A stretch of DNA of 64,000 nucleotides from Hyposmocoma kahamanoa (taxonomy: Eukaryota; Arthropoda; Insecta; Lepidoptera; Cosmopterigidae), in contig NW_020653713.1 of assembly GCF_003589595.1 (NCBI RefSeq), positions 1,153,356-1,217,355 on the forward strand, given 5' to 3'. This document shows, in pieces, positions 22,661-33,480 of the stretch (within the stretch, counting starts at the first letter, position 1; each line of letters begins with the position of its first letter). Made by a program: the position numbers and the translations under genes. The notes beneath the pieces are model-generated. The model had not been told where the DNA came from, ran no database searches, and was given only the letters and a program-made list of their open reading frames with translations.

Positions 22661-22722
22661 TTTTTTTATGATACCAAACAACGGGACGAGCAACTCGTGC
22701 GTCTGGTGGTAAGGAACTTGTG
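22661..22722 (-). repeat. Rep-A 3' end fragment, reverse
   Basis: TTTTTTTATGATACCAAACA followed by CGGGACGAGCAACTCGTGCG is the inverse of the Rep-A 3' end. Confidence 0.75.
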
Positions 22723-22794
22723 CTTATAACCTAAGGTCCTCATATGTTCTTGAATATAGTTTCGTTTGTGAAAGTCTGGTGTCTATGCTAGGAT

Positions 22795-22850
22795 TACCAT
22801 TTGTTGTAGATCACCAGGCTCTCAACCTTCCACCTTTAAGCTTATGTAAG
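22795..22850 (-). repeat. Fragment related to 6952-7105
   Basis: GATCACCAGGCTCTCAACCTT is close to the inverse of the GAGAGCCTGGTGACTTG block at 6952. Confidence 0.5.
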
Positions 22851-23319
22851 AAAGATACGCTTATATAAAACAAAAGGACATGTATACTTAAACAATTTAC
22901 AAAATAAAGCAAAAATGAAAATTAACTATATGTATTTGATATTATTGTTGATATATTTACTTTAGTTGATGAGTAATGTATTTATTTATAAACCACCTTC
23001 ATTACACGATAATCTTTGATTGCACCTCCATTCCAACGGTTAAATTTCTATCTTAAGGTTGCCTGGAAGAAATTGCTACTTAGCAATAAGACCGCATGTT
23101 GTACATCTTACCCTGTGATGCTTACATTACTGTTTTTTTTTGTCATTGTAATTTTTAATGTGCAATAAATAATATTTCATTCATTCATTCATTCAATTAA
23201 CAGCTGTTAAATTAGTTTACAAAAATATTGTTAGTATGGTTTGTTGTAAAGGCGTGTAGGTTACGTATGGGCCTGTTATTATATACATATACATACGATA
23301 TACATACAATATTATATTA
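22851..23319. other. No recognised gene; CATT microsatellite
   Basis: A (CATT)n tract lies at 23177-23195, just after AATAATATTT. Nothing else assigned. Confidence 0.45.
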
Positions 23320-23607
23320 TATGTGAAACAAAAACTTTATACTAAAGGTACTGCGTACTAGGACGACAGAAATCCGTGGTAGTACCCCATATATCTCTTG
23401 CCCGTCGTCTCGGTCAATGATGTTTGAAATAAATATTGTTAATGATAAATGTGTACAAATGTTTATTTAAAAAGAGCAACCCCTAGAGTTTTTTGCTCAT
23501 TAATCTCAGGAGAAACGGCCTTATGAATAAGTCGTAAGCTTTTGTCATTGCGGCGTTTTCTAGTGTCATTTGCTTACATATGAAAATAAAGGTTATTTGA
23601 TTTTGGT
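23320..23607 (+). mobile_element. LINE-T 3' end
   Basis: It begins with the last codons of ORF2 (AAACAAAAACTTTATACTAA, then ATCCGTGGTAGTA) and continues through the 3' region AAAGAGCAACCCCTAGAG to AAATAAAGGTTATTTG. It is colinear with 41330-41610. Severely 5'-truncated. Confidence 0.8.
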
Positions 23608-23844
23608 TTGCGACTGTATAATATAAATAAATAAATATAAAATAATAAAACTTACGTTGTTCTTATCCGACAGTATGTAGCTAAAGCACTTGTGTTATGG
23701 AAATCGGAAACAACGACGGCACCACAAACACCCACACTCGAGACAATACAGAAAATCTCTCACTAGATGTCACTACCGGCACAGAATGCCGAAAAAAAAA
23801 TTCAGCAATGGTCTATAGGAGAACTTCGACAACTCGATATATTG

Positions 23845-23920
23845 ACCCGCAGCCCAATTGGCAAGAGCAATACTATGGTGCAGTATGGTCGTTGGTTCAA
23901 GTCCCATCGAGTCGATAAAG
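23845..23920 (+). mobile_element. tRNA-like sequence, probable SINE head
   Basis: GCAGCCCAATTGGCAAGAGC resembles an A box and GGTTCAAGTCCCATCGAG a B box, spaced as in a tRNA. No pairing acceptor stem is evident, so it is more likely a tRNA-derived SINE head than a working tRNA gene. It runs directly into a Rep-E copy. Confidence 0.45.
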
Positions 23921-23922
23921 TT

Positions 23923-24145
23923 TTTAAAGGAGGAGGTTCTCAATCCGACTGTATGTTTTTTTTTGTATGTATGTTACGCGATAACTCCGGTAATTGTGAA
24001 CCGGAATTTTCATGATTCCTTTTTTGTTGGAAAGAGGGTACCTTCATAGTGGTCCCATTTAATTTTGAATAAAATCATCCACCTCTGACGGTGGCTGTTC
24101 ACGCATAAAGATCCATTTTGATAAATAGCTTTTTAAAAATGGATA
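23923..24145 (+). mobile_element. Rep-E copy, 5' half
   Basis: AAAGGAGGAGGTTCTCAATC, ACGCGATAACTCCGGTAATT and TAGTGGTCCCATTTAATTTT follow the order in the 61484 copy. It stops at about 24145, where a SINE-B body begins. Confidence 0.8.
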
Positions 24146-24152
24146 TTGTCTT

Positions 24153-24278
24153 GATTCTCTCGTGAGTTTGGGTGTAATTTGCGGTTGTCTATGTGTGTGT
24201 CCATGGCACCCGCGACACAGGGTTTCCGTAGTGCAGGGCGATGTTGAGTATGTGTGATATGTTATTATTATTATTAAT
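24153..24278 (+). mobile_element. SINE-B copy, 5'-truncated
   Basis: TTCTCTCGTGAGTTTGGGTG onwards to TGTTATTATTATT. The tRNA-like head is missing. Confidence 0.85.
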
Positions 24279-24351
24279 AATCATAATAAAAACTAGTGGA
24301 GTTATTTAACAAAAAACATCAATAATATAGTATAGAAAAGTTACTTTGTAC

Positions 24352-24437
24352 AATGACCCGGCCGGGGATCGAACCTATGGCCTCAAAGATGGCGACACCA
24401 TGAAAACCGATGGGAAAGCCACTCGTCCACGGGGTTA
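24352..24437 (-). mobile_element. tRNA-like SINE head, different family
   Basis: The reverse complement reads CCCCGTGGACGAGTGGC, then GGTTCGATCCCCGGCCGGG. A-box and B-box-like sequences are present with a long gap between them. It differs from the SINE-B head, so a separate tRNA-derived family is likely. Confidence 0.5.
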
Positions 24438-24959
24438 TATACTATCGTGCGGCCGTGTGTACAAAATAGTATTAAAGTCGAACCTATTTCGCTTGGAACT
24501 TACGTCGGATGGCGTGTAAAGTGCTACCATTGTAAAATACTATGGTGCTACAGTCGGCGTAAGGTAGTAAACTCAAATAAAAACTTTGTTTTCTTGCGTT
24601 CAGTAAGCCGACAGCTACAAATCTAAACTATAAAGTCGGCTGAAGCGTATTACAGCGAATTCATTTCTATTTTCATTCATATAACGGTTTGTGTATGTTT
24701 CTAACACCAAAAAATATTATTACATAGATAGACACACACTTTGTAGCTCACACACAACAAGAAAACACAATATATAAAAAATGTAGAACTAATGTCAGCA
24801 AAGGCGGCCTTATCACTAAGAGCGATGTTTTCTATACAACCTTTAAGGCAGGGGAAAGCTAAACGGAGCGGGATACGTAGCGTAACCATCATTATATTCA
24901 TATATTCTTTATTGCGCCAATTTTCACGGTACTAGCAATAAAAACTTGTAGAGGAAAGA
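24438..24959. other. No recognised gene
   Basis: Nothing assigned. Confidence 0.4.
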
Positions 24960-25217
24960 TAGTAGCAGTAGAGCACCTGTGGAAGCCACCTTACCTATTT
25001 CTGCCACAAAACAGTTATGTAAGCATTACTGCGTCCCGGTTTCGAAGGGTAAGGGTGCTGGTGAAATTACAGGCGCATGGGACTTGTCCACTTATGTCTT
25101 AGGGTGTGGCCACAGTGACAGTGCCTCTCAAATCTTTGCGATTTAAATCTCTGAGGCGTGTCGCTTACTACCAGATGTACGACTTGTTAGTCCCGTCACT
25201 TGGTATATAAAAGAAAA
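24960..25217 (+). mobile_element. Rep-A copy
   Basis: From TAGTAGCAGTAGAGCACC to CCCGTCACTTGGTATATAAA with small internal deletions. Confidence 0.87.
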
Positions 25218-25717
25218 TACAATTATAGCGATCGGGAAGTATAGAACACGGCAAAGATTTCTACTGCTTTGCGCACGAAGATTGAACGTAGCAGCTTCTT
25301 GGGAATTGATGGAACATCAACCGCAAAAGGGTGAAAAATTTCAACGCGTCTGGTTGACTGGTAATAGAAAGGAGCCAGCGGGATTAAGTAATGCAACACC
25401 AGCACACGCTACACGAAAAGTGTTCTATAAAATATCGTACATAAGTACTTTAACACCGGTGTTCAAGTCTTTGCGGCGTTTGAAGGCAATGTATTGTACG
25501 CTTTAATATTAATATACGTGTATATATTTAAAATTTGCCATGAACAAAAGCTTTGTACATAGACAAGTAATTCGTTAAGCGCTTTCGCGATGTAATGAAG
25601 ATAGGAAAATAATTTATTTCCTAACCTTATGACAAAATATATATAACGGAACGTTAACAAAAAAAAAACAAAATAAAAGAACCTTAGGACAAACACACAA
25701 ATAAAAGAATTAAGTTG
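25218..25717. other. No recognised gene
   Basis: Overlapping small frames on both strands with no known motif. Confidence 0.4.
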
Positions 25718-26115
25718 TCTGAGTGTTCTTTATATTAATAATTATAACAAACTAGTGAAGTAATTTCACGTAAAAATAATTGAATGTCAATTCAATAAAA
25801 ATTTAAATACAATGAATAGCGACATCTCCAGCCGGGGCTGGTAGCTGTAAAGGTATCCTAACTCGGTGACGAATTATCATAGATTTCTTATAGATGGCAC
25901 TACGGTTAAAAGACGTTGAAAAACCAAATACAAAGATACGACACAAGCACATAGAAAAAATCGTGAGGTCCGCTGGTTCGTTTCGTGGCTTAGTTGATAA
26001 AGCGTCTGTCACGGTATGCTAGAAGACGTCGGTTCGAATCCGGTCAGATCGAAGATTTTTTAATTATAACAAACTAGTGGAGTAATTTCAATTAAAAATA
26101 ATTTAATATCAATGC
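25718..26115 (+). mobile_element. SINE-C in tandem arrangement
   Basis: The order is: end of a SINE-C tail (GAGTGTTCTTTATATTAATA), tract T (AACTAGTGAAGTAATTTCAC), unit U (GATGGCACTACGG and neighbours), SINE-C head (GGCTTAGTTGATAAAGCGTC, GGTTCGAATCCGGTCAG), and T again from about 26056. The same T-U-head-T order occurs inverted at 17545. Confidence 0.8.
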
Positions 26116-28589
26116 CATTAAAAATTTTAAAATTATTAAATTTAAAAGACTTTTGTAACAAGCCGTGTGAAATCGCCTCGTTACACTGGTTTTCAGTTAA
26201 GCCGTATAAATGACAAAGATTATGTCGCTTCGTCAAACTAAATTTAAATATATATTATATATACAATAGACTTAATGTTAGTAGTGAATGACTTTGATAA
26301 GATAAGAAATTTTGCACTATTGACGTGCTAAATATTGCGAGCTTGTGACGTGGCAAATAAAGAATTTTAATTTGATTCTAATCAGGCGTTAATCAAAATT
26401 ATATGCAAGTCAAAATCAATCAAAGTCCTGAAACCCGTGCTGAGGAATGGGACGTATAATAAATTGATGAAGTTATTGATCATGTTTTAAGACAAGATTA
26501 CATCAGGCTTGTGTTCAACGAAATGTAACATTTCTTATAAAATTTTTCCACTTTCACGTCACAGGCCATTCGAGTCTCGATACACGGTCGGAGATCCCCA
26601 TCCATCATGTAAATCCTAGAGGAATATAAAAACACGCCGATGTGGGTCAAAATGTTTTCTTATGGAGATTACATATAAAGGACGATTTGTCTGGAGTTAA
26701 CGGGATTTTGAAGATTTGCTCAGTTTTGGTCTGTCTTGTTGAAATTGAAATAGTAGTTTTAACGTGGTTACGACTCTAGTTCATCGTAATAAAACTTTAT
26801 TAATGTAGTAATGTTGGTTTAGTACAGATTCTTCGAAATGCAATATATTACGTAACAGTGACAGTTACTGCAAGACGACGTAGCGGTAAAATGTCAAGCA
26901 TTTGGAAATTTTATTAATAAAACATGTATTTCCCTGAACTGAAGGATTTCATTTGGAACATTACTGAGTGTACTATCAAAGGCCAAAAATTCAGTTGGAC
27001 CTCCCGCCATGTTGTGGAATTATCTAGAACAATTTCATTAACAACGCTAATGTGAATGACGATGAATATATTAAAAAATAAACTTTAACATTATGTTATT
27101 TATTATTATTCAAAATATGTATTAAGAATATTTTGTAGCCATTATAATCATCATCATCTATTTATACGTCCCGCTATTTGGCACGGCCCGCTATTCTTCT
27201 ATAATGGGTACTAATTTTATTTTTTAAATTTAATTGGATAAGGTACAACAACAGATTACAGATTAGAATATACATCAATAAAAACCATACTACATGAATG
27301 AATATAAACCTGCAATCCAATTATAGCTACACACAACACTTTAGTAAAAACAGGAGACATTAATATCTAGAAGAAATTATTTAAATATGCTTTAGAAATA
27401 AAAAAGAAGAATGAAAGATATAATGAAATATTGAGATGGTGGAGTCTTCTAAAACTGTTAATAACTACCATTATTCAGAACAAATTTCTACACATTCTGG
27501 ATATCGGGTTATTACTCGAAACATTGTTGACAGAATGTGGCATACAGAATAGTGGGATATACGCACAGAACTAGTTAGCACCTTCATATACGTCAGACGA
27601 TCACTGTAGTTTGGTATTTTCTTCCTCAAAACGTATTATAGCTCATTGTTCTCAGGAATCTTTAATGTACCTATTCTACCTAACCTTTATGATTCTAGTA
27701 AATCGGAGACCAGACAGATGAACAGTACTCTGAAATATTCCTGAACAAAGGTTGTATAACATATACCACGATGTAATGTTTTGGAAGGGCTTAGCAACAC
27801 GGAGGTTAGAGGACAGTATTTTATTCGCGCTTCTACATATGTGGTCATAGTTTATAAGTTTTCCAAGGGATATACACCTCTTCATCATTATGTTATGGGT
27901 TTTCGTTCACCGTTATATATTGCTACTAAATATTCACAAATATATATAATTTATAAATGGAAATTATAGATACATGCTGTCATAGGAATTTGAACCGTTC
28001 GAGCTTTCAATTGAGAAGCAAGCATTCTTGCTCATTTCTTACAACAAAAACATTGCAAAGTAACAATTTACTAAAAGTATCTTTACATAGTGTTATTAAA
28101 ATTATACCAATTGGTTGTTGAACAAAACTTTACTAAAACTATTATTTGATTTAAAAAACGCACGTAACACCGCACGTAACACCGCATGGAAATAGTGCCT
28201 CAAAAGCACGAAACGATCAGTGCTCCAATTTGAAAGAGGGACGTGCTCCATTTGACAAGTTTCAAAAGAACCTTTTTAGAGCTTAGAGCTGTTTTAGAAT
28301 TCAATTTCAAAGCTTTAAGTGGTATTATTTAGAAATCCACCGGGAACGTTTTTTTAAGCTGGTGTATTTTGTATTATTAGGGCATATAAATATTTCAGGT
28401 ACGCTACAGGTTTTAAGTAAATTAAGATTTGAAATCTAATTCAAGGTTAATAAATTACAATTAAAACAGACTAAAAAAAATAAAAATGGAGGATAAATAT
28501 GGTTCCATATTGCAGATATTTTGTAAATTATTGCAGTAGAGGTAGATTTTTTAACATGCCATATAAAACCAACACCAAAAGTCATAATT
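26116..28589. other. Long stretch without a recognised gene
   Basis: Sparse and AT-rich. ATCATCATCTATTTATACGT with CCCGCTATTTGGCACGGCCC (about 27150-27200) resembles a decayed LINE 3' end, but this is weak. Frames at 27676-27969 have no known motif. Confidence 0.4.
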
Positions 28590-29092
28590 GATAACCTCGG
28601 TGGCCCAACGGTTTACACTGTAGACGTTAGACGAGAAGATCAGAGAAATGAACTTTTCTATATTGGTTCTGATCTAGATGTTCTGGGAAATGTCCTAGAG
28701 TGAATTTCGTTGCTCTGGTACTATAACGTTTATTACACTGCCAACTACTACGACTATTAAACTATTAATTTCTAGGGTCCTGCATTATGGGCGTGGTCCC
28801 TAGTTAGTGATCCGAATATTACACTACTCTACCAACTAGGCATTACTCAACTCTTTCTGAACGCGAACGTCGAGAGCGCTCTTAACCCATACTGCGCAAG
28901 TGTTATTTGTACACAGCCCTAGTTGCAGGTCGCTTGATATCGGAACCCTGCCTCCCTAATTCTTGTTACACCTCCCTAAGTTGCAGTAAGGGTTCTTTGA
29001 AATTGGATAGTGTAATAGACGTTTTATAGTATAGGAAATTCCTAATTTGAGACCAGACAATGGAGGGGTTGTCTGGCACATTACAAAATTAC
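28590..29092 (+). mobile_element. SINE-D copy split by a MITE
   Basis: The 5' part (GATAACCTCGGTGGCCCAAC to GTTGCTCTGGTA) ends at 28720. The 3' part (AGGAAATTCCTAATTTGAGACC to TGTCTGGCACA) resumes at 29030. The 309-bp element between them is described next. Confidence 0.7.
28721..29029 (+). mobile_element. TA-flanked MITE inside SINE-D
   Basis: The left end CTATAACGTTTATTACACT and the inverse of the right end, CTATAAAACGTCTATTACACT minus two bases, form terminal inverted repeats of about 19-21 bp. TA flanks both ends (28719-28720 and 29030-29031), as for Tc1/mariner insertions. No coding capacity. Confidence 0.75.
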
Positions 29093-30590
29093 TCAAACTT
29101 AGTTTAATTAAACGTCTTTTCAAGAATGTTCTTTTGTTGATCAATTTTTTTTTCTTTACGTCTTACAGAGTTATTATAGTAATTATACCTAAACGGCGTT
29201 CTCGACTGGGTTGAGAATGTTAGAAAAGAACCTCTATCAAGAGTCTTTAAAAAATAATTTACGAAACCTTCCAGAACAAAAACACAATTTCTACATATTG
29301 CGGGATGATGTAAAGCGACAACCGAATGATAACTAAGAAGTGGTTACATAGATGAGGGGTATCTTGTAGCGAGATGGGAAGCGGACATCGTCAAAGCACA
29401 AGATCGTGGATGACACAAAGAGCAATAACCCAGCAATGTAGTAAAGTAGGTGTTGTAAAGCTGTGAAAATATATTCAAAAATCTAAAAAAATACAGCTGA
29501 ATAAAATTAATTACATAAAAGGTGGGCAAAGGTAGTGAAGGAGCCAACACAATGCAGTGAGAACAGAGGTCATAAGCGGGCAACAGTGTGCAAGAGAGAA
29601 AGAGGGAATTTTGAATTTGGACTATATCAAACAAATCCAATTGGCTAAGTCTCACGTGTGGAGCACAAATCCTCGAACTAAAAGCAGGCCGGAGGTCATT
29701 TTCACTTCACGGTCGGATGATCTGTCGAGGTAATTTAAGATCTGTAATACACGGCCGAAGCCCGTTTCGATCGAGCCCTTCCTGCTGAATTCATCCGGCC
29801 GATTGATCGTGTGTAGCTCGCATAAGGCACACGTATTCCTCTATTATTTGAGTCAGTTGGTGTTCGTACAAAGGAGGCGTGTCCTGGGCACGGAGCCAAA
29901 ATGTTCCCTAAATTACATGTCTCTGGTTCTCTTGTACTACCGCGAGTACAGTTGTTAATAAAAGTAGATTTTGTCTTATAAAGGGTTATTAACCCGAAAC
30001 TTCGCAGTCGGCGTTCAAATGACAATGTACATGTGTCTTAAACCTCTCCGATGCCGGTAGATGGCGTTGGCCACTTTGAAGATATTTCTAAAACGCGATG
30101 CTAAGATTATCCCTCTGCACCGTAAGTTGTACAAAGAATGCATTGATGATTTTTCGAATTCTATCTGTGCACAGCATTTAGCGGGACACATTAGAAATTT
30201 TATTAGCGTGCAGGCTTTATATAAACAAACAATAAAGTTCTGCTTATTTTCTAACCAAACGCATTTTACTTCGCTGTTAAAGCGAGCAGTGCCATGCCTC
30301 CTGAACCTCGCTATAAACCTATTTTGTTCTACTACTTTAAAAATATTACTAAAACGTTTTTTACCTACTATACAAACTCGGTTAGCTGTTTCGCCTATTT
30401 GTGTGCTTAGATTTTAATAGAGGGACTTTATTTGGTTGAGTAAACATCATCTTTGATCTCGTGGTACAATCTAGTTTTTACTTTAGTTTTATTATAATGG
30501 GAATTTATTTGTTAAATTCCAAATCCAGGATCACGAATTGGCACCAGTCCAGAAGTCAGCTCATTCCGTTGAAATTTAATTATATAAATA
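29093..30590. other. No recognised gene; GC-moderate patch at 29735-30025
   Basis: A 96-codon minus-strand frame (29735-30025) lies in a GC-moderate patch. No domain or splice signal was recognised. The 118-codon plus-strand frame at 30061-30417 also lacks any known motif. Both are left uncalled. Confidence 0.35.
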
Positions 30591-30593
30591 ATA

Positions 30594-31865
30594 GGGGTTA
30601 AAGTATGAAATTGCCGATTTGTACTGAAAATCTAAATTGTTTATTTTTTAAATTTTTAACAAATTTATTTAATCAAAATAGTTGCCATTATTATCTATAC
30701 ATTGCTGCCATCTAATGGGAAGGTTATTAATGCCTTTGCGATAGAACTCCGACGATCTAGACTGCACAAACTGTGTGAAAGCATTTTGTACTGCCTCCTG
30801 GGAAGAAAACTTCTTGTCACGTAGATAATTGTCCAAATCACGAAAAAAATGGTAGTCCGTTGGAGCACGGTCTGGTGAATACGGAGGATGACGAATGGTT
30901 TCTAACTGCAGTTCCTGAAGAGTCAAAATGGTTTCTCGTGCTGTGTGAGGTCTCGCGTTGTCGTGGAGCAATAATGGTGAAGATCGATTCATGAGTCGGG
31001 GCTGTTTTACTGCTAGTTTTGTCAACATGGTTCGGAGTTCGGCACAATAGACATCTGCCGTTATTGCTTGACCAGATCGGAGAAAACTATAGTGAATAAC
31101 ACCATGCTGAGACCACCAAACAGTTACCATTACCTTTTTATTGGTAAGTTTTGCTTTAGGACACTGTTGTGGCATTTGACCTGGGGTCAGCCATTGCATT
31201 TTTTTTTTCCGGTTATCATAAAGAATCCACTTTTCATCACATGTTACAATTCGATCCAATATTCCTTCATTTCTGTACCGGTTCAACAAGGCAACACAAG
31301 TTTCAACACGCGTTTCCATCTGCAGATCAGTCATGAGGCACCCATTTTTCGTATTTTTTTATTTTATTGATTTGACGCAAGTGAGTCAATATTGTGGGTA
31401 AGGTAACGTTAAACCATGCCGCTAATTCCTGGGTAGTTTGACTAGGATCGGCTTCCACTATCTCTCTTAATTCATTGTTATTCACCTGTGTGGGCGGTCT
31501 TCCTCGTGGCTCGTTCTTTAAATCCAAATTTCCATCACGAAAGCGTTTAAACCAAAATCGCACGGTGCGTTCATTAGTAGACTCCTCTCCAAACGCAGCA
31601 TTGGTATTGCGGGCTGTTTCTGCCGCGTTAGTTCCGCGTCGGAACTCGTATTAAAAAATCACTCGAATTTTCGCAGTATCCATCTTTCTTGTCTAAATTG
31701 AATAACAAAAACAATTGAAAGTCGATATTCAAAAGTTTCAAATTAAAAAAAAAAATCACAGAAACCATTTGAAAAAAGTTTCATTCGAAAACCTCAAACC
31801 ATGAAGATTCTATGAAAATTCAAAGAACCTATTGCAATAAAACGGCAATTTCATACTTTAACCCC
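30594..31865 (-). mobile_element. mariner transposon, nearly complete
   Basis: Terminal inverted repeats start GGGGTTAAAGTATGAAATTG at one end and are its exact inverse at the other, matching over about 27 bp with one mismatch. TA lies on both sides (30592-30593 and 31866-31867). The 1272-bp element is of normal mariner size and carries one transposase gene on the minus strand. Confidence 0.95.
30669..31683 (-). pseudogene. mariner transposase, two lesions
   Basis: This gene encodes the DDD/E transposase that cuts the element out and joins it to TA sites in the nucleus. It starts at 31683 (MDTAKIRV) and spans 1015 bases, about 338 codons, near the usual 345. Seen in order: a helix-turn-helix region with FWFKRFRDGN and GRPPTQVNN, the linker KWVPHD, then VTCDEKW, HDNARPH and YSPDRAPTDYHFF. 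In the long C-terminal frame (M at 31334) the three catalytic aspartates are D33, D125 and D160, so 34 residues separate the last two (DD34D). Lesions: a TAA stop at codon 11 (31653-31651) and a one-base frame change near 31325-31335, between KWVPHD and TDLQMETRVE. The rest reads cleanly. The sequence resembles the transposase part of human SETMAR. The copy is probably inactive but fairly recent. Confidence 0.93.
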
Positions 31866-31866
31866 T

Positions 31867-32215
31867 AATATTAATTTAATAAGAGTGGATAACTTTCGTT
31901 AAATTTATTTTATATACACAATGAAACATTTTTTTCGGAACTAAGTTGCGTATTCCAAGTAATAAGTTGCGTAGGTCTTTTAAGGACTAGCACGATAAAA
32001 TCTTTTGTAAGCAACTGTACAAACCCGCTTTACATAGAAAGGTTTACATTACAAGCAGGGTTTAACGGAGAATTTGCGGCGGAATTTATATGTTACCGGG
32101 ACTGCTGTCCACCTTCGCCGAGCCGGAGTTGGATCTCGATTATGTGATTTTGTGTATTTTTGAAGATTTTACAAGAAGTGTTTTGCTACTGTGTACGTTT
32201 TAACTTTTAAGAGCA
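31867..32215. other. No recognised gene; possible LINE 5' leader
   Basis: A GC-richer tract at about 32080-32135 precedes the endonuclease fragment and may be leader sequence of that LINE. Nothing firm. Confidence 0.3.
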
Positions 32216-33000
32216 GTGTTTGAGACTAAACTACTTAACCACAAAAAAGGAATACATTTTTCACAGTGGTTGCACGTCCTCCCATTAAAACTGCACTCAA
32301 ATATCGAAGCGGTCCACCACCACCTAGAAACCGATAAACCGCAGCTGCTGTTCCTCACCGAAAAGCAGATCAGATGTCCGATTGACACGGCGTACCTCAG
32401 CGACCTAGGATATACTCTGGAGCACAGGTTCCTACCTTGTGCCGGAGTCTGTGTGTACGTTCGTGATGACATCTGTGTCAAGCGTCTCAAGAACCTTGAG
32501 GTACCGAGTTTTTCTATTTTGTGGCCTCTGGTTGACACAGGAGTTACCCAAATAGTATACTGCTGTGTCTACCGCTCGTACAGTGGAGATCAAGAGACAA
32601 CCAAGCTGTTCCAACATCTGAGCGAAACGTCTGATGAGACTCAGCTCAGGTATCCAGGGGCGCAACTAGTCATTCTGGGGGACTTTAATGCACACCATCA
32701 AGTATGGTTGTCCCATACCAGATGACCGATCATGCTGGGAGAGAGACGCGAAAACTTGCGTTATCACTAAGCCTTTCCCAGCTTGAGTGGCGCCACAAGG
32801 ATCCCAGATATTGAGTCTCATACGGCTAATTGCTTGGACTTACTGCTAACAACTGATCCAGACCGATACTCGGTGGATGCACCATTGGGTACCTCTGACC
32901 ACTGTCTGGTAAAAGCTGTATCCGTATACTCCCCACCCGATCAGGGCCCTAGTGGTACGAGACGGGTGTGGCGATACAGGTTTAGGTGTGCATGCTACAT
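32216..33000 (+). pseudogene. LINE-J (Jockey-type) endonuclease domain
   Basis: This is the N-terminal apurinic-like endonuclease (EEP fold) of a non-LTR retrotransposon ORF2, the enzyme that nicks target DNA to prime reverse transcription. Seen: LHSNIEAVHHHLETDKPQLL, LFLTEKQ, AGVCVYVRDDICVKRL, VYRSYSGDQETTKLF, then LGDFNAHHQVWL, with the catalytic D and N of the family. The first frame ends at 32725. The domain continues in another frame from about 32783 with SGATRIPDIESHTANCLDLL and TSDHCLVKAVS, which carries the catalytic SDH. The open segment upstream of LHSN (MFETKLLNHKKG) may not belong to the original protein. Similarity stops near 33000, where an unrelated repeat (ATCGTCACTTTCCATCAGGTG) begins, so the polymerase half is missing. 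It is probably the same family as 46280-48270. It is non-functional. Confidence 0.88.
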
Positions 33001-33245
33001 CCTCGATCACATCGTCACTTTCCATCAGGTGAGATGGAGGTCAAATGCGCACTTCTTTTTTATAAAAAAAAAACTTTTTTATTTCTCCAAGGTAATTTTA
33101 TAGTCTGAAGAATTATTGAATTGTTGTAATTGTATCAACATTCTTGTAGCATGTTCTAGAAACAAATTTATAGTCAAACCTTCCACTGCACACTACCTAT
33201 CTTATATCTTGGGCATAGACTACTAGTTGCAAGCAAAGTATATAC

Positions 33246-33480
33246 ATAACAGTTACAGTGCCGCTCAGAGTTTTAAATAGCAAAGACGTGAGGTATCCGT
33301 GATCGTCACACGGAGACATAATTTGACAAGTCCCATGTGCTTGTAATTTCACTAGCACCCTTACCTTGCAAAACCGAAACGCAAGAATGCTCACATTACT
33401 GCTTGGCGGTGGAAATAGGGAAGGTAGCAGTATTTCCCTGGACGACCTCTTTCACAAATAGCTCTACTGCTACTAAAAGC
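33246..33480 (-). mobile_element. Rep-A copy, reverse
   Basis: From AACAGTTACAGTGCCGCTC to GCTCTACTGCTACTAAAAG. The poly-A-like 3' end of the family is missing. Confidence 0.85.

Noticed and set aside
23845..23920. A working tRNA gene
   Set aside because: A and B box-like sequences are present, but no acceptor stem is evident. A SINE head is more likely.
29735..30025. 96-codon minus-strand open frame in a GC-moderate patch
   Set aside because: No motif, no good start context or splice sites were seen. It remains possible but is unsupported.
30061..30417. 118-codon plus-strand open frame (MALATLKIFLKRDAKI start)
   Set aside because: No known domain, no splice signals and AT-driven composition.
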